Positions 1 through 9,699 of a DNA stretch of 64,000 bases are shown here, piece after piece. The notes beneath the pieces were generated by a model. It saw nothing but the letters and a program-made list of their open reading frames with translations, did no database searches and had not been told where the DNA came from. The first letter of the stretch is position 1, and every line of letters starts with the position of its first letter. The DNA comes from Rebecca billardiae RCC1528. Its lineage: Eukaryota > Haptophyta. Both the position numbers and the translations under genes were made by a program. The stretch spans positions 992,001-1,056,000 of the forward strand of contig OZ251223.1 of NCBI GenBank assembly GCA_965240325.2, read 5' to 3'.

Positions 1-232
1 ACGACGAGTTCCACCTCAAGGTGAGACAGCAACGAGCCGCCGCGCGCACCGCCGCGCACCGCACCGCGCGCACCGCGCCGCGCGCGCGCCGCTTCGACGT
101 GGCTCACGCAGCGCGCGCCCCTGCTGCCCGCGTGCGCACTGCTGGCGTGTGCAGTCGTGGGACTTTGTGGCGCCGGCGGCCATCGTAGAGGAGTACCTCG
201 AGAACATCAACCACACAATCTCGACCATCTGA
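1..232 (+). CDS. 3' end of an unidentified gene (partial)
   Basis: Two exon pieces can be read. Bases 1-20 encode DEFHLK after two leading bases. A GTGAGACAG donor follows at 21, and an acceptor GTGTGCAG ends at 154. Bases 155-232 then read in the same phase as SWDFVAPAAIVEEYLENI and a few more residues to a TGA at 230-232. The amino-acid composition (acidic and aromatic residues, no Arg/Ala bias) is unlike the random GC-rich frames around it, which is why I call it coding. The gene begins outside the window and the 31 visible residues do not let me name a family. Confidence 0.5.
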   Translation, partial: RRVPPQGETATSRRAHRRAPHRAHRAARAPLRRGSRSARPCCPRAHCWRVQSWDFVAPAAIVEEYLENINHTISTI

Positions 233-581
233 TGCCGCTGCTGAGCCTGATGATGGACGTCGATCGACAACACCTGCGGCAGCGGGCGGCGCGCCGCCAC
301 CGGCGCGGCACGTGACGTTAATTGCGTGTACTAACTGTTACACACGATCCGCCGCGGGGGAACCGTCTCCGGTTCAGACTCTGGCGCTGATTGATGCTGC
401 GCGCGTACTCGTCATCGTCGATTCGTCTGATTATGTTTGCTATTCGGCGGCAGCAGGCCGGCAGCGGCGGCGGGGGCTGCCGTGCCGCGTGCGCGGCGGT
501 CGGCGGTCGGCGTCACTGGCTTCGTTGCCAACTCGACGGGAGCGCGATCGAAAAAGGAAACGCATTTTGGGGGGCGCCCGC

Positions 582-597
582 TTTAAAAAAAATATTT
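582..597 (+). promoter_or_regulatory. AT-rich TATA-like block upstream of the CS-domain gene
   Basis: A run TTTAAAAAAAATATTT sits about 75-90 bases before the ATG at 670 in an otherwise GC-rich stretch. It is a candidate core promoter or transcription-start region. Only its composition and position support this. Confidence 0.25.
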
Positions 598-669
598 GCG
601 CCAACCGCCGCCCCCCCGGGCCGGACGCGTCGCGCCCCACCCCGTGCCGCGGCGCCCGCCACCGCCGAG

Positions 670-1551
670 ATGCCCGTCACATTCGTGCGCATCCCGTGCG
701 ACAGCTCGGCTCCGCTCGAGGAGCTGACACTCGAGGATCCCGCTGGCGGCAAGAAGGCGGGCGAGGACCTGCTGCGCGCGCACCTCGTGCCCAAGTTCAA
801 GCAGGGCTCCGTCGACCCAGGCGCCGTCAAGAAGCAGCTCGGTGACTACTCGGCGCAGCTCGACATGTCCATGCTCGAGCAGGGTGCGGTGGAGACCTTC
901 CCGCTCACGCGGCCGACCGACGTCAATCGGCAGGTAGGCGTCACCCTGTACTTGGACGAATGCGGCGTCCTCAAGAACCTGCCGCGCAACGAGCGCGCGA
1001 CGGCGCTCGCCGAGCAGGCAGGACACACCACCCCGTTCCATGGCGACATCTACGTCTCGCGCGAGCAGCACGGGCCGGACGGGCGGCAACTCGCAGACTT
1101 CACGCTGGCGGACATGTCATCGGACGCGCCGTGGCTCCTCAGTGCCCCGGCGCAGAACTATGAGCACGCCGTCGCGACGAAGAAGCTGCACGACTCGATG
1201 GGCGACGGCTTTCAGCACATCAAGCTGAACGAGGGCATGGACGGCACCGACCTGACCAGCGGCGGTGGCGAGGGGTACACGTGGACGCAGACGTCGGAGG
1301 AAGTCGAGGTGGTCATCCCCGTCGCGGCTGGCGTCAAGGCGCGCGAGGTGCACGTCAAGTACGGCGTCGGCTCCTTGCTCGCGAGAGTTGGCGGCAGCGA
1401 CCCAGTCCTCGACGCTCAGCTCGAAGGGCGCATCCGACCGGACGAGTCCAGCTGGAGCATCAGTGGCGATGGGGACTCGCGGACGCTGCAGATCACGCTC
1501 GAGAAGCAGACACCTGGACCATGGAAGTCGCTGCTCGCCGGGAGCAGCTAG
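670..1551 (+). CDS. CS (p23/NudC-like) domain protein
   Basis: A single-exon protein of 293 residues. The last ~100 residues contain the CS-domain pattern: YTWTQTSEEVEVVIPV at the start, alternating hydrophobic strands in the middle, then a DESSWSISGDG turn followed by LQITLEKQ near the end. CS domains are beta-sandwich binding modules that work with Hsp90 and dynein-associated chaperones. The N-terminal two thirds (starting MPVTFVRIPCDSSAP) has a conserved-looking globular composition with no family I can name. The ATG at 670 is chosen because translation upstream becomes Arg/Ala/Pro-rich noise and an AT-rich promoter-like block lies just before it. It converges with the metacaspase gene, leaving ~500 bases between the two stop codons. 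The domain call is sound; the client is unknown. Confidence 0.75.
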   Translation: MPVTFVRIPCDSSAPLEELTLEDPAGGKKAGEDLLRAHLVPKFKQGSVDPGAVKKQLGDYSAQLDMSMLEQGAVETFPLTRPTDVNRQVGVTLYLDECGVLKNLPRNERATALAEQAGHTTPFHGDIYVSREQHGPDGRQLADFTLADMSSDAPWLLSAPAQNYEHAVATKKLHDSMGDGFQHIKLNEGMDGTDLTSGGGEGYTWTQTSEEVEVVIPVAAGVKAREVHVKYGVGSLLARVGGSDPVLDAQLEGRIRPDESSWSISGDGDSRTLQITLEKQTPGPWKSLLAGSS

Positions 1552-2053
1552 TGACCACAACCGATGGTGATGTACTAGCTATCACTACTTTGGGCTATGG
1601 TACCGCCTACGACTGCTCACGGACTACACGGATCACGACTTCAGACTTGGCTTCCGTGACCTCTGGGGCTCTGAGGCTCTCAGATTCTCATCAGCTCTGG
1701 AACGCAGCGCCGGCACCGCGGTTGCCGGTTGGCTGAGGGCACAGCGTTCGACAGTGATTGACAACGCCGCAGTTAGTGTCCGCCGGACGCGGCCTGCACC
1801 GGGCCTGCGCTTAGCTGATAGCTCAGTCCGATCATCCGCTACTACGACCGTACTTGATGTCATCAGTGAACCTTTGGTGCCCACTCCGAGTCGTGGGACA
1901 CCGCCTGAGTGCCGGCGCCGCAGCTGTCTTTATAGGCGAGTCGTCGTGCTGATGACGGCGACGCGATATTCGTCGATGAATGCTCATTGAGAGTCGCGAT
2001 GAGTGCGCAATCTAGGCGGAATGGCTAGCTTACACTTCGTAGAACGGCTGAAC
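1552..2053. other. Intergenic spacer between convergent genes
   Basis: About 500 bases separate the stop codons of the CS-domain gene and the metacaspase gene. I see no reading frame with coding character and no repeat; it presumably holds the two 3' UTRs. Confidence 0.5.
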
Positions 2054-3769
2054 TCACTCCGAGCCGAACAGACCGCCGAAGAGGTTGCCCATCCCGCGGG
2101 TGAGATCGCCCACCACGTCGCCAGCTGCATCGGCTGCACCGCCCGCGAAGTCGAGCCCGCCGCCGATGACGTCGCCAGCGCCATCCGCGAGCAGCTCGGC
2201 GCCGCCCATGGCCGCACCGGCAATCTCGGGAGCGAACGCGAGCGCCAAGTAGCCGGCGGCCCCCACCATCAGCATGTCGCCGAGCCCGCCTGGGAACGGC
2301 CGGCGCTTCGCCTTGTGCGCGACGCGGAACTGCCGGCCGATGTGCTGGTTGGTGTTCGGGTGCACGTCCTCGAGCGAGAACGGGCGCTCGGTGTGGAACG
2401 CCTGCATGGACGAGAGCTGCGGCCGCTGCGAAAAGCCGCCGCGCCGCATGGCCACGTCCAGCTCGCGCATGAGGCTGGGATACGTGTGCTGGCGCCCGGA
2501 GCGCATGACCGACACAAACGCCGTCGTCATCGCGCCGCCGGGCTTGCCGTACCGCGGGCGCGCGTCCGCCGAGTAGTCGTCGTCCTCGCAGCCGGAGAAG
2601 AGCAGCACGTCCCCCAGCGCAAAGTGCGGGTTGTCCTCGCACGACCACCGCGCGCCATGCCGCAGCGTGAACGGCAGGTCGAGGCCAGTGCCGCTGTGGC
2701 AGCAGTCCATCACCGCGGTGAGGCGGCAGCCCGACGGGAGCGGCTGGACGAGCAGCCGGAAGAGCTCGTTGTCAGTGATCTGCCCCGCGCGCTGGAAGTC
2801 CACGGGCACGATCGTCTCGTCCATCCCGTCCTCCTCCGCGAACTCGGGGTCCAGCTGCTGCGCGCCGTGGCCGGAGAAGTGGAAGAGAAGCATGTCGCCC
2901 GGCTGCGCGTCCGCCGTGAGCCAGCGGCACGCGCTGAGGATGTTGGCCTTGGTCGGCTGGTACCGCGGGTCCCGCGCGTCGTCCGTGAGGACGAGCATGT
3001 CCTCGCGCCGCTCGCTCCACCCGCGCTCGCGCAGCAGCGAGCGCATCTCGCGCACGTCGTTGATGCATCCCTTGAGCTCCGCCGACGTGCGAAAGTAGTT
3101 GATGCCGATCAGCAGCGCCCGCTTCCGCCCGGTGGGTCGCGGCGGCGGCTGGTTGACCACGGGAGCGGCCACCCAGCTCGCGGCCTGTGGCGCCTGGCTC
3201 CCGCCTGCCGGTGTCGGGCGTGCGGTGGCGACAGGCAGCTTGGCGGCCGGCTGCGCGGCCACCGGAACGGCGACTGCCACCGGTGGCTTTGGCGACGCGG
3301 CCGAGCGGGGAGGCGGCTGGGCGAGGAGAGCGTTCACGGTGGCATCCTTGTTGCCATTCGTCTCGACGAGCTTCGCCCGGATCGCGCTGGCGGGCACGCC
3401 GGGCAGTAGAGGCTGCAGCTCGGCCACGTCGCGGTCCAACTGCGAGCCCGCATGCGCGGCCGCCGTCGGCCGCTCCCACTGTGTCACCTGGCGATTGTGA
3501 TCGACGTAGTAGGGGCGGCCGGTGGAGGGGTCGCGCCGCTCCTCCCACCCTGGAGGTAGCGGGGCGCCGCCGCTCCGCGGCGAAGGCGAAGAGTCCGAGG
3601 AGGGCCCGAAGGTCCAGCGCATCGTGACGAGCCGGTTGGCGGCGGACGCGAGTCTCGACCTGGGCTCAGCAATCCACTTTTCGTCTTTTCCGTGAAACAT
3701 CCCGCCGAAGCTCAAGCCTCTAGGAAAAGGCCAAAAGGGCCAGCAACATTGCTGCGGGCCGGCCGCCAT
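2054..3769 (-). CDS. Type I-like metacaspase with N-terminal WW and CUE/UBA-like domains
   Basis: The open frame gives 571 residues. Near residues 71-101 is a WW domain (LPPGWEERRD, then YYVDHN and TQWERP). Residues ~111-152 resemble a CUE/UBA ubiquitin-binding helix bundle (a VPASAIRAKL helix, then an NGNKDATVNALL helix). After a Pro/Ala linker comes the caspase-like fold from ~215: RKRALLIGINYF, the catalytic His at ~301 in FSGHGAQ and the catalytic Cys at ~357 in DCCHSG. Metacaspases are Ca-activated Arg/Lys-specific cysteine proteases used in stress responses and cell death. WW plus CUE at the N terminus is an uncommon arrangement and suggests recruitment to proline-rich or ubiquitinated partners. 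The first ATG (3769) is used; a start at 3622 (MRWTFGPS) is equally possible because the first 49 residues look UTR-like. Confidence 0.88.
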   Translation of the reverse strand: MAAGPQQCCWPFWPFPRGLSFGGMFHGKDEKWIAEPRSRLASAANRLVTMRWTFGPSSDSSPSPRSGGAPLPPGWEERRDPSTGRPYYVDHNRQVTQWERPTAAAHAGSQLDRDVAELQPLLPGVPASAIRAKLVETNGNKDATVNALLAQPPPRSAASPKPPVAVAVPVAAQPAAKLPVATARPTPAGGSQAPQAASWVAAPVVNQPPPRPTGRKRALLIGINYFRTSAELKGCINDVREMRSLLRERGWSERREDMLVLTDDARDPRYQPTKANILSACRWLTADAQPGDMLLFHFSGHGAQQLDPEFAEEDGMDETIVPVDFQRAGQITDNELFRLLVQPLPSGCRLTAVMDCCHSGTGLDLPFTLRHGARWSCEDNPHFALGDVLLFSGCEDDDYSADARPRYGKPGGAMTTAFVSVMRSGRQHTYPSLMRELDVAMRRGGFSQRPQLSSMQAFHTERPFSLEDVHPNTNQHIGRQFRVAHKAKRRPFPGGLGDMLMVGAAGYLALAFAPEIAGAAMGGAELLADGAGDVIGGGLDFAGGAADAAGDVVGDLTRGMGNLFGGLFGSE

Positions 3770-3861
3770 CGTGAAAAAGTGACGGTTGCAAAGCGCTCGT
3801 CCCCTGACGAGGACTGCACGACCTCAAGCGCCTGCACGGGCGCACGGGCACCTTGCTCGCA
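3770..3861. promoter_or_regulatory. Shared spacer of the divergent metacaspase / Tctex1 pair
   Basis: Only about 90 bases separate the two start codons (about 240 if the metacaspase starts at 3622), so both genes probably use one bidirectional promoter. No defined motif seen. Confidence 0.4.
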
Positions 3862-4322
3862 ATGCCCACGGAGCCAGACCACGCGCTGCGGCCGTCGTAC
3901 AAGAATCGTTTCTCGCCCGCCGTGGCGAAGGACATCATCAAGGAGGTCCTCGAAGCGAAGCTGAAGGATAAGACGTACAACGCAGAGCTCACGTCGCAGT
4001 GGACACGTGACATTGCGGATGAGATCAAGATGAAGCTCAAGGAGCTGGAGCTGCCGCGCTACAAGTACGTGGTCAACGTCGCGATCGGCGAGCAGCGCGG
4101 CGAGGGCATCAGATTAGGCTGCAGGTGCTTCTGGGACTCAGATGTGGACGCGTACGCTGACGCGACCTACATGAACGTGCGCGCTTGCTGCCTCCCATCG
4201 CGCGGCGAGCCAGGCTGGCAGTGACACGCGACCCCCACGACCCGCCTCCGCCCGCGCATTCGACGCAAGCGCAGGACTCGCTCTTCTGCAGTGCCATCGC
4301 ATTCGGCGTCTACCTGTACTAA
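3862..4322 (+). CDS. Tctex1-type dynein light chain, two exons
   Basis: Exon 1 (3862-4176) starts MPTEPDHALRPSYKNRFSP and carries the Tctex1 signature: a helix with VAKDIIKEVLE, then LPRYKYVVNVAIGEQRGEG and CRCFWDSDVDAYADATYMN. A GTGCGCGC donor at 4177 and a GCAG acceptor ending at 4274 join it in phase 0 to exon 2 (4275-4322), which encodes DSLFCSAIAFGVYLY and a stop. That is the expected C-terminal strand of the family, so the splice is well supported. The product is ~120 residues, normal for the family. Tctex1 light chains dimerise and link dynein intermediate chains to cargo; this short sequence form fits axonemal or IFT dynein. Its presence points to a flagellated life stage. Confidence 0.9.
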
Positions 4323-5121
4323 ACCTTTGCAAGGGGGGGGGAAGGGATCGGCATCAGGCTGTCCTGTCCGCGCGTCCTCGCAATCTCAGCCCAAGGCTCT
4401 CATGACGACGCAGGCTGGGGCCAACAGAGCAAGGGCAGGGAGGGTACGCGACGGGGGATGCGGGCCGCAGCGCCCGATCACCCGCTCCCCTTGCCGCTGG
4501 ACGGCGGCGGTCTGCTACTTGGGCTTGGCAGCCTCATCGTATCAGGACGTCAGAACCCGCGACCGTTGTCCGTTCTCACTTTGAACTAACCGTTCTGCGT
4601 TCAGTCTACGTTAATAACGTAATTCGTAAACGTTCACGCGGTTCAGTCGGCGCACGGGACTCGTGAGTCGTGTCTCGTGCCCCGGGGGGCTGGAGCCGCC
4701 GGGGTGAATCACTCGTGGACGTCACCGCGTTCGCGGGCTTCGCGGCGGTTGGCGGGGCGGGTGCATATCGGAATCCCTGCTGTCAAACTGATGATGACCG
4801 CCCGCGAGGCCGAGCGCGGCGACTCGGGCTGCGGGCCGCGGGCCGACGACTGCTGTCTGCTGAGGCGGGACCGCGGGTGGGCGGGTGGCGGCCGTGGCGG
4901 GTCTGCTGCTGGCCCGTAGCCGTAGTAGTCTAAACGGTAGACACGGAGTCGACGGGGCGCCGACGAATTAAGTAGTCGAAAGTCTCAGGCGCTCTTTATC
5001 GGCTCAGAGACTCCGCGACGGTTCCGAGTCTGGCCTGCGCGCGCCGATCGACCTGACTGACACTCCTGAGCGCGGCCGGCCGACCGTAATCCGGTCCGCG
5101 TCGCGCAGCCGGACGACTCGA
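4323..5121. other. Intergenic spacer
   Basis: Lies between the convergent Tctex1 and RF1 genes. It has a short G run near 4335 and moderately lower GC around 4570-4640. No coding frame, RNA gene or repeat recognised. Confidence 0.45.
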
Positions 5122-6510
5122 TCATGCCGCCACGCCTGCTGCACGCCCGCTGGACTCTGCCATCTCCTCAAGCTGCTGCTGCTGGTCGCTCGCGATGCAC
5201 ATCGAGATCACCCCATCGATCTCGCCTTGGAGGAACTGGGCGAGCGGGAAGTTGTGGCTGAGGCGGTGGTCGGTGCACCGGTTGTCTTTGTAGTTGTACG
5301 TCCGAATCTTCTCGGAGCGCGAGCCCGAGCCCACCTGCGCCAGCCGCTTGGCGGCCACCTCCGACTGCTGCTTCTCGAGCTCCATCTCGTACAGCCGGGA
5401 GCGGAGCAGCGACAGGGCGCGCTCCTTGTTCTTGAGCTGCGAGCGCTCCTCCTGGCAGAATATACGCATGCCTGTGGGCAGGTGCACCAGGTCGACGGCC
5501 GTCTCGACCTTGTTGACGTTCTGACCGCCCGCGCCGCTGGACCGCGCCGTTTGGCTGTGAGCAGCGGTGGGCGCGCACGCGCGGGCGACCGGTTCGGGTT
5601 CCGAGGGCGGATGGGCGATGGGTCAGCCAAGATCGGCGAGGGCCGCGTGCGCCGCGGGTACGCCGCGGCCGCGCGGGGCGTCACACGCGGGCGCGCACAG
5701 CTGAATCTCCTTCGGGTCGATCTCCACCTCCACCTCGGTCATCTCGGGCATGATGGCCACGGTCGCAGTGCTCGTGTGCACTCGGCCCTGCGTCTCCGTC
5801 GCGGGCACGCGCTGCACGCGATGGACGCCCGCCTCGTACTTGAGCTTGCTGTACACACTGTCGCCCTTGACCTCGAGCACAGCCTGCGTGAACCCGCCCG
5901 ACTCGCTCTGCTGCATCGTCAGCGGCGCCACCTTCCACCCCTGCAGCTCGGCGTACTTCTGGTACACCTTGAGCAGGTCGCCGCACCAGATGGCGGCCTC
6001 GTCGCCGCCCGCGCCCGAGCGGATCTCGATCATCACGTTCTTGTCGTCGTTGGGGTCGGAGGGGAGGAGCAGGATCTCTAGATCCTTGTACAGCTCCTCC
6101 TGCCGAGCCTCGAGCTCGCTCATCTCCTCCTTTGCCATCTCGCGGATCTCAGGATCGGACTCCTCCGAAAGCAGCTCGCGCGCCTCGAGAGCTCCCGTCT
6201 TGGCGGCCATGTACTCGTCGAAGACGGTCACGCGCTTCTCCAGCCTCGCGCGCTCCTTTGATACCCGCTGGAAACGGTCCGAGTCCCCGACGACCCCCGG
6301 ATCGGAGAGCTGTGTCGTCAGCTCGTCGTACTGGCTCTTCATGGCCGTAAGCGACTGGACGAGGAAGGTGTCGTCCTCGATGTCCATGCGCGGGATCGCG
6401 CGCGCGATCCGCTGCGCGCGCACGTTGGCGCACTGTGGCCTCGGCAGCGGATGTGCCTGCCATCCGAGGGCCGAGAGTGTCACCGCGATGCATGCGGCGT
6501 GGCCCACCAT
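5122..6510 (-). CDS. prfA: Plastid peptide chain release factor 1 (cyanobacterial type), two exons
   Basis: Exon 1 (6510-5699) and exon 2 (5554-5122) join in phase 2 across a 144-base intron (GTGCGCGC donor, CTCACAG acceptor) to rebuild [19 protein letters not shown]. This places the GGQ tripeptide that triggers peptidyl-tRNA hydrolysis. Upstream are the RF1 coiled-coil arm and the segment [16 protein letters not shown]; downstream is [16 protein letters not shown], both typical of class I factors. The sequence around GGQ ([20 protein letters not shown]) matches cyanobacterial and plastid RF1 better than mitochondrial or proteobacterial forms. The N terminus from the ATG at 6510 ([19 protein letters not shown], then Arg-rich residues) looks like an ER signal peptide followed by a transit peptide, so import into a secondary plastid is likely. 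The mature part starts near [13 protein letters not shown]. Total 414 residues. Confidence 0.9.
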
Positions 6511-6686
6511 GGCGTCGACGCAATGAGCAAGCGAGCGGCGCACGGCCGGCAGCACAGCGTGCCCACGAGCCGGGCCGGCGCGCACGCCCGCTGATCGTCG
6601 CGAGTTCCGGACCCTGGACGAGACTACTGGAAAAGCAATAAACATTCCCGTGAAGGTTCGGCACATAGCCCGCACATTGGCCCCAA
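6511..6686. promoter_or_regulatory. Shared spacer of the divergent RF1 / hydrolase pair
   Basis: 176 bases between the two start codons. Contains TTCCGGACCC at 6605-6614, related to the GGTCCGG-type motifs seen in other divergent spacers here. Bidirectional promoter function is inferred from layout. Confidence 0.4.
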
Positions 6687-8273
6687 ATGGCGGCGCTCAC
6701 GGCCGTCCTCGGCCTCCTCGCTCAAGGCCTGCCCGTGCCCTTCAGCTCCCAGCACAATGAGACGGTCAGCGCCGACGTCCTCGTAGTGTTCCCAGGCTTC
6801 GCGTGCGTCGCCGACGCGTACGGAGGCATCGCCGAGGCGGCTGGCTTCCAGCGCGCCGTCCTTTTGCCGCTGTTTGATGACGAGGACATCCTTCGCGAGT
6901 TTGCAAACGCTGGGGCCTGTGGCGCGGCATGCGAGCAGAGTCTCGCCGCCCGGCTAGATACGCAGGTTGACGACATTATCAAGCGCCAGGCTATCGATCC
7001 ACGCCGGCAGCGCCTCACGTTCCTCGGCCACTCGGCCGGCGCGTCGATTGCAAAGCGTGCCGCACTCCGCTGGCTTCCGCACGCCCTCGTGTATTACGGC
7101 GGCGGTGTCGAGGGCAACCTACACCTCCCGTTCCGCTTCCTGTCGATTGAAGGCTCGGACAATTGGTCGAATGTCTTGGGCGTCCTCCAGGTCACCAACT
7201 TCCTCGGTCTTGCCCGCGCGGCGGCCGAGGCTGACGCCCTCTACACGCGTGAGCACGTGCGCTCAAGCGTCTCGCATGTGGTGCTGCCCGGAGCCAACCA
7301 CTTCTCGTGCGTGGCGGGCGAGGCGATCGCGCGCTCGAACCGATGGCAAGCACTGATCGGCTCTGGCGCGATGGTGCAGCCACCACTGGACCGGCGGCAT
7401 GCCATCGGGCAGATGATCGGCGCATTTGCGCGCGGGGATCCGGACGGTGGCGCCACGGTCGGAGGCGAGGCTTGGCGCCAGGCGTGGGCAACAGTGGCGA
7501 CACCGCAGGCGGATGCGCGCTGGCTGGCCGCCGCGTGGATGCACGAGGCCGGGCTTGACGGATGGACGGTCAACGTGGTTGTGCACACGTCCTCGCAGAG
7601 CTTCCACGCAGCGCAGCCCGCCGGGCCGACACGGGGACAGCTGCCAGAGTCCACGCCCGTGGTTGGCACCACTCGCGGGGCAGCGGCCGGTACCGAGCTG
7701 CTCGTGCACGCTTTTCAGCCTCGGGGCGCCGTCGGCGAGTGGTGGCTCAAATGCGCCGGGCCACGAGTGAACGCGCGCTCACTGAATCTGGCAGCATGGG
7801 CGTGGGCGAAGGAGCACACGCTGAGTGGGCTCCCAGGTCCACTTGCCCAGCAGCAGCAGCGACCGCAGCCGACGCTCGCCGACCAGGGCCTTGTCGACCC
7901 GGCGGCGGCAACGGGGCGGCTGGCATCGGAGCCAGCCTTCGCGGACGACGTCGTGCTCCCGAGCGGGGAGCAAGTGTGGGCAAACGCGCCCCCGCTCAAG
8001 TTCCCGGCTGTGCGCTCGCGAGTGGCGTCATGCGACGCGCGTGGGCGCGCCGGCTTCGAATCCGGTGAGGAAGCTGGTGGCGCAGCACCAGGCACTGCGC
8101 GTCTCAGCGTGGCGGGCACTGGCGGAGATGACGAAGATGGTTCGCCATCATCATTGGGCCCCTCGCCGCCGACGAGCTGCTGGTGCCTGTCTGTGGCAGG
8201 CAGGGCGCAATCGGCAGCCCATCTCATTGATACCCGTATGGCAGCGGGCATCACTCCGTCGTCGTCATCATGA
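6687..8273 (+). CDS. Alpha/beta-hydrolase fold protein
   Basis: The open frame gives 528 residues. Residues ~30-230 have an alpha/beta-hydrolase core: strands with DVLVVFPGFACV, the nucleophile elbow LTFLGHSAGASIAK with Ser in GHSAG, then LVYYGGGVEGN, and a likely catalytic His in VVLPGANHFSC. The layout resembles serine esterases and lipases acting on small or lipid substrates, but I cannot assign one. The N terminus (MAALTAVLGLLAQGLPVPFSS) is hydrophobic and could be a weak signal sequence. A second region (~245-420) holds WTVNVVVHTSSQSFHAAQP and GEWWLKCAGPRVNARS, possibly a further domain. The last ~80 residues, after FPAVRSR, become low-complexity and may be unspliced intron or 3' UTR, so the true C terminus could lie earlier. 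Confidence 0.7.
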   Translation: MAALTAVLGLLAQGLPVPFSSQHNETVSADVLVVFPGFACVADAYGGIAEAAGFQRAVLLPLFDDEDILREFANAGACGAACEQSLAARLDTQVDDIIKRQAIDPRRQRLTFLGHSAGASIAKRAALRWLPHALVYYGGGVEGNLHLPFRFLSIEGSDNWSNVLGVLQVTNFLGLARAAAEADALYTREHVRSSVSHVVLPGANHFSCVAGEAIARSNRWQALIGSGAMVQPPLDRRHAIGQMIGAFARGDPDGGATVGGEAWRQAWATVATPQADARWLAAAWMHEAGLDGWTVNVVVHTSSQSFHAAQPAGPTRGQLPESTPVVGTTRGAAAGTELLVHAFQPRGAVGEWWLKCAGPRVNARSLNLAAWAWAKEHTLSGLPGPLAQQQQRPQPTLADQGLVDPAAATGRLASEPAFADDVVLPSGEQVWANAPPLKFPAVRSRVASCDARGRAGFESGEEAGGAAPGTARLSVAGTGGDDEDGSPSSLGPSPPTSCWCLSVAGRAQSAAHLIDTRMAAGITPSSSS

Positions 8274-8820
8274 TGATGATCATCATCAACTACTTGATAA
8301 TGTGTCTTAATTGATAGACGACGATTATTCGTCATTCGTCATCACATTAGCAGCATCAGTCAGGTATGGATAATTAGGCGGGCCGTAGCGGTAGTTACCG
8401 GCGGTACTGGTACACTGTCACTGACTATAACACTGCATGTCTGATATGAGTGATAAAGCCCGCGCCGCCGTCCACAGTGACCCGTGACCAGATTGGCATC
8501 GGCATGATAGTAGTTCTGCATGCGCGCTGACGCGAGTATTAATTAAATTCAATGTCGCGCTGCCTGCCGCGCGACCACGGCCGGCACGGGCGTGCCGACG
8601 GACCGGCGCAGACGGCCCAGCGTTCTCTGTAACCCACCGGCCGACCGGGGTCGGTCCGCGAGTCCGGGGATGCCCTCCGCGCCGTGTCGGGCAGGGTTCA
8701 ACCACCAGCCGGAGCTGGAGCCCTGGTTCTGCTGTCGAGCTGCAGTCGAGCTCTTCTCCGGCCTGGAGCAAGAGCCAGGACTCTGACAGCCGCGATGACT
8801 CGGATGAGACTCCGCGATTG
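8274..8820. other. Intergenic spacer between convergent genes
   Basis: Starts with a short ATC/ATG repeat (about 8258-8290), then ordinary non-coding sequence to the stop codon of the oxygenase gene. Nothing recognised. Confidence 0.45.
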
Positions 8821-9549
8821 TCACCGATCCACACGATTCGCAAAGTTGAAAGCGGGCGGCTCGGGCTCAGAGTACATGATGTCAGTCCTGATCACGTGTT
8901 TCGTGCCCTCGACCAATGGAGGCGACTCGTGCAGGATGCGATGGTCATGGATCACGATCGTGCCCGGCTTCGGCTGCACCTCGAAAGCCCGGCCAGAGGT
9001 GTTGTACATGGTGGTGCAGCCGCCCCTGTAGTCATCGTTCAGGTACAGCAGCAGCGTGATATGCGACGCGTCCCCGTTCTCACGGACGTAGCAGCCATCC
9101 GTGTGTTGGCCAAAGAAGTCGCCAACATGGTACATCAGGAAGCGCAAGCGCTCGTTCAGGCCCATCACCTGCTGGGAACTAGGCTCTGTCGTGCCATACT
9201 CGCGCGGGGGCCAGCGCTCGGGCACGTATGCGATGATGCGCTCCCAGATGATGTCTGCGAGCTCACTCGAGTCGATGATGCAGCGCGAGGAGCGACGCAC
9301 ATCGGTCGCAAGCATCTGCTTGCCGCCCCCAACGTTGACGAGAGCCGGCTCGTAGCCCGCCTCGGCCGCAAGCGCCATGAGCGCAGAGCACTCATCACCA
9401 TCAAAGACATTATCCAGGCGGCATATAAACGCCTCGCGGCAAATGTACTCGGGCACATCGCCCACGATCGGCTCGACGTTGGAGCGCGAGCGAAGCAGGC
9501 TACACAGCTGCGACGCAGGTGTCCCAAAGTCCGTCACTGCGTCGCGCAT
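8821..9549 (-). CDS. 2-oxoglutarate/Fe(II) oxygenase, prolyl-4-hydroxylase-like
   Basis: About 242 residues from the ATG at 9549; the frame is open to a stop near 9640 but has no earlier ATG. The C-terminal half shows the double-stranded beta-helix core: iron ligands His and Asp in FGQHTDGCY, then ITLLLYLNDDYRGGCTTMY, the distal His in VIHDHRILHES, and the 2-oxoglutarate-binding Arg in HVIRTDIMY. The N-terminal part includes ICREAFICRLDNVFDGDECSA, the usual lead-in strand of P4H-like enzymes. Such enzymes hydroxylate proline or other side chains in secretory or nuclear proteins; the substrate is not deducible. No signal peptide is visible, so a cytosolic or nuclear site is likely unless an upstream exon is missing. 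Confidence 0.82.
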   Translation of the reverse strand: MRDAVTDFGTPASQLCSLLRSRSNVEPIVGDVPEYICREAFICRLDNVFDGDECSALMALAAEAGYEPALVNVGGGKQMLATDVRRSSRCIIDSSELADIIWERIIAYVPERWPPREYGTTEPSSQQVMGLNERLRFLMYHVGDFFGQHTDGCYVRENGDASHITLLLYLNDDYRGGCTTMYNTSGRAFEVQPKPGTIVIHDHRILHESPPLVEGTKHVIRTDIMYSEPEPPAFNFANRVDR

Positions 9550-9699
9550 GCCGTCGTGGACGTGGACGAGGCGCGGGACTCCCGCCCTTTCCTCGCCACT
9601 GAGTGGCGCTGCCACTGCCGCGCCAGCCGCGGCAGACAGATCTCAGATCTGCAGATCGAGGGTCCGGACCCACGCGGTACGGTACTTTGCTGGAAGTTG
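9550..9699. promoter_or_regulatory. Shared spacer of the divergent oxygenase / F-box pair
   Basis: 150 bases between start codons, containing a perfect 12-base palindrome GGGTCCGGACCC at 9660-9671, a plausible dimeric-factor site in a bidirectional promoter. Confidence 0.4.

Noticed and set aside
8818-9699. Long upstream extension of the F-box/RCC1 frame
   Set aside because: It lies antisense to the oxygenase gene, whose motifs are clear, so the extension is a shadow frame.
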